Of a DNA stretch of 13,157 nt, positions 13,085-13,157 are shown piece after piece. Made by a program: the position numbers and the translations under genes. Within the stretch, counting starts at the first letter, position 1; every line of letters begins with the position of its first letter. The notes below the pieces were generated by a model. The model saw only the letters and a program-made list of their open reading frames with translations. It searched no databases and was not told where the DNA came from. This DNA comes from an uncultured Kineosporia sp. (GTDB taxonomy: Bacteria; Actinomycetota; Actinomycetes; Actinomycetales; Kineosporiaceae), in assembly GCA_937859855.1 (NCBI GenBank), contig CALMAR010000451.1, positions 1 to 13,157 on the forward strand, written 5' to 3'.

Positions 13085-13157
13085 GTTAGCCCCTTCGGAT
13101 ATGTCGATGTGGAGTGGATATCGCCGGGTCGTCTACCAGGGGGCGCGGGTCAGGTGC

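Overview
The window looks like chromosomal DNA of a high-GC actinobacterium. The GC-rich third codon positions, GTG starts, 4-base ATGA/GTGA gene overlaps and the family mix (NmrA, SbtR-like TetR, cupin, ROK, DeoR) all fit, but I cannot name the genus. No rRNA, CRISPR array, replication origin, integrase or phage gene is visible.

Region 1 (1-316) holds an alanine tRNA gene (CGC anticodon) followed by a strong GC-rich hairpin and short tandem repeats. Region 2 (317-7989) is a carbohydrate-catabolism locus. An SDR dehydrogenase gene (minus strand) diverges across a long regulatory gap from a seven-gene plus-strand operon: ribulose-phosphate-3-epimerase-like protein, Zn-dependent polyol/alcohol dehydrogenase, ROK sugar kinase, Gfo/Idh oxidoreductase, xylose-isomerase-like TIM-barrel isomerase, alpha/beta hydrolase and a DeoR-family regulator. 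Several of these genes overlap by 4 bases, so they are probably translated together. A sigma70-like promoter with two copies of a 21-bp repeat 30 bp apart lies before the first gene. Each copy carries the TTCGTTT/TGCGTTT core typical of DeoR-family operators, so the last gene probably represses the operon until a sugar phosphate appears. The enzyme set (three dehydrogenases, two isomerase/epimerases, one kinase, one hydrolase, no transporter) points to breakdown of a rare sugar, polyol or oxidised sugar. It matches no pathway I recognise with confidence.

Region 3 (7990-10471) is a second module: nmrA-like and cupin genes on the minus strand, followed by the start of an HSL-type alpha/beta hydrolase that is frameshifted and cut off just before its oxyanion motif. 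A divergent TetR regulator shares with them a short promoter region containing an 18-bp palindrome. A short plus-strand stretch resembling CHAT-domain proteins abuts the break point.

Region 4 (10472-12157) is decayed DNA: the C-terminal end of a probable TetR gene (minus) joined to an SDR/epimerase gene lacking its nucleotide-binding N-terminus (plus), a frameshifted IS256-family transposase fragment, small inverted repeats and an orphan reading frame. Region 5 (12158-13157) is an intact zinc-free quinone-oxidoreductase-type MDR gene on the minus strand. The tRNA at one end, the complete operon and the relics on its other side suggest a rearrangement-prone or acquired segment.
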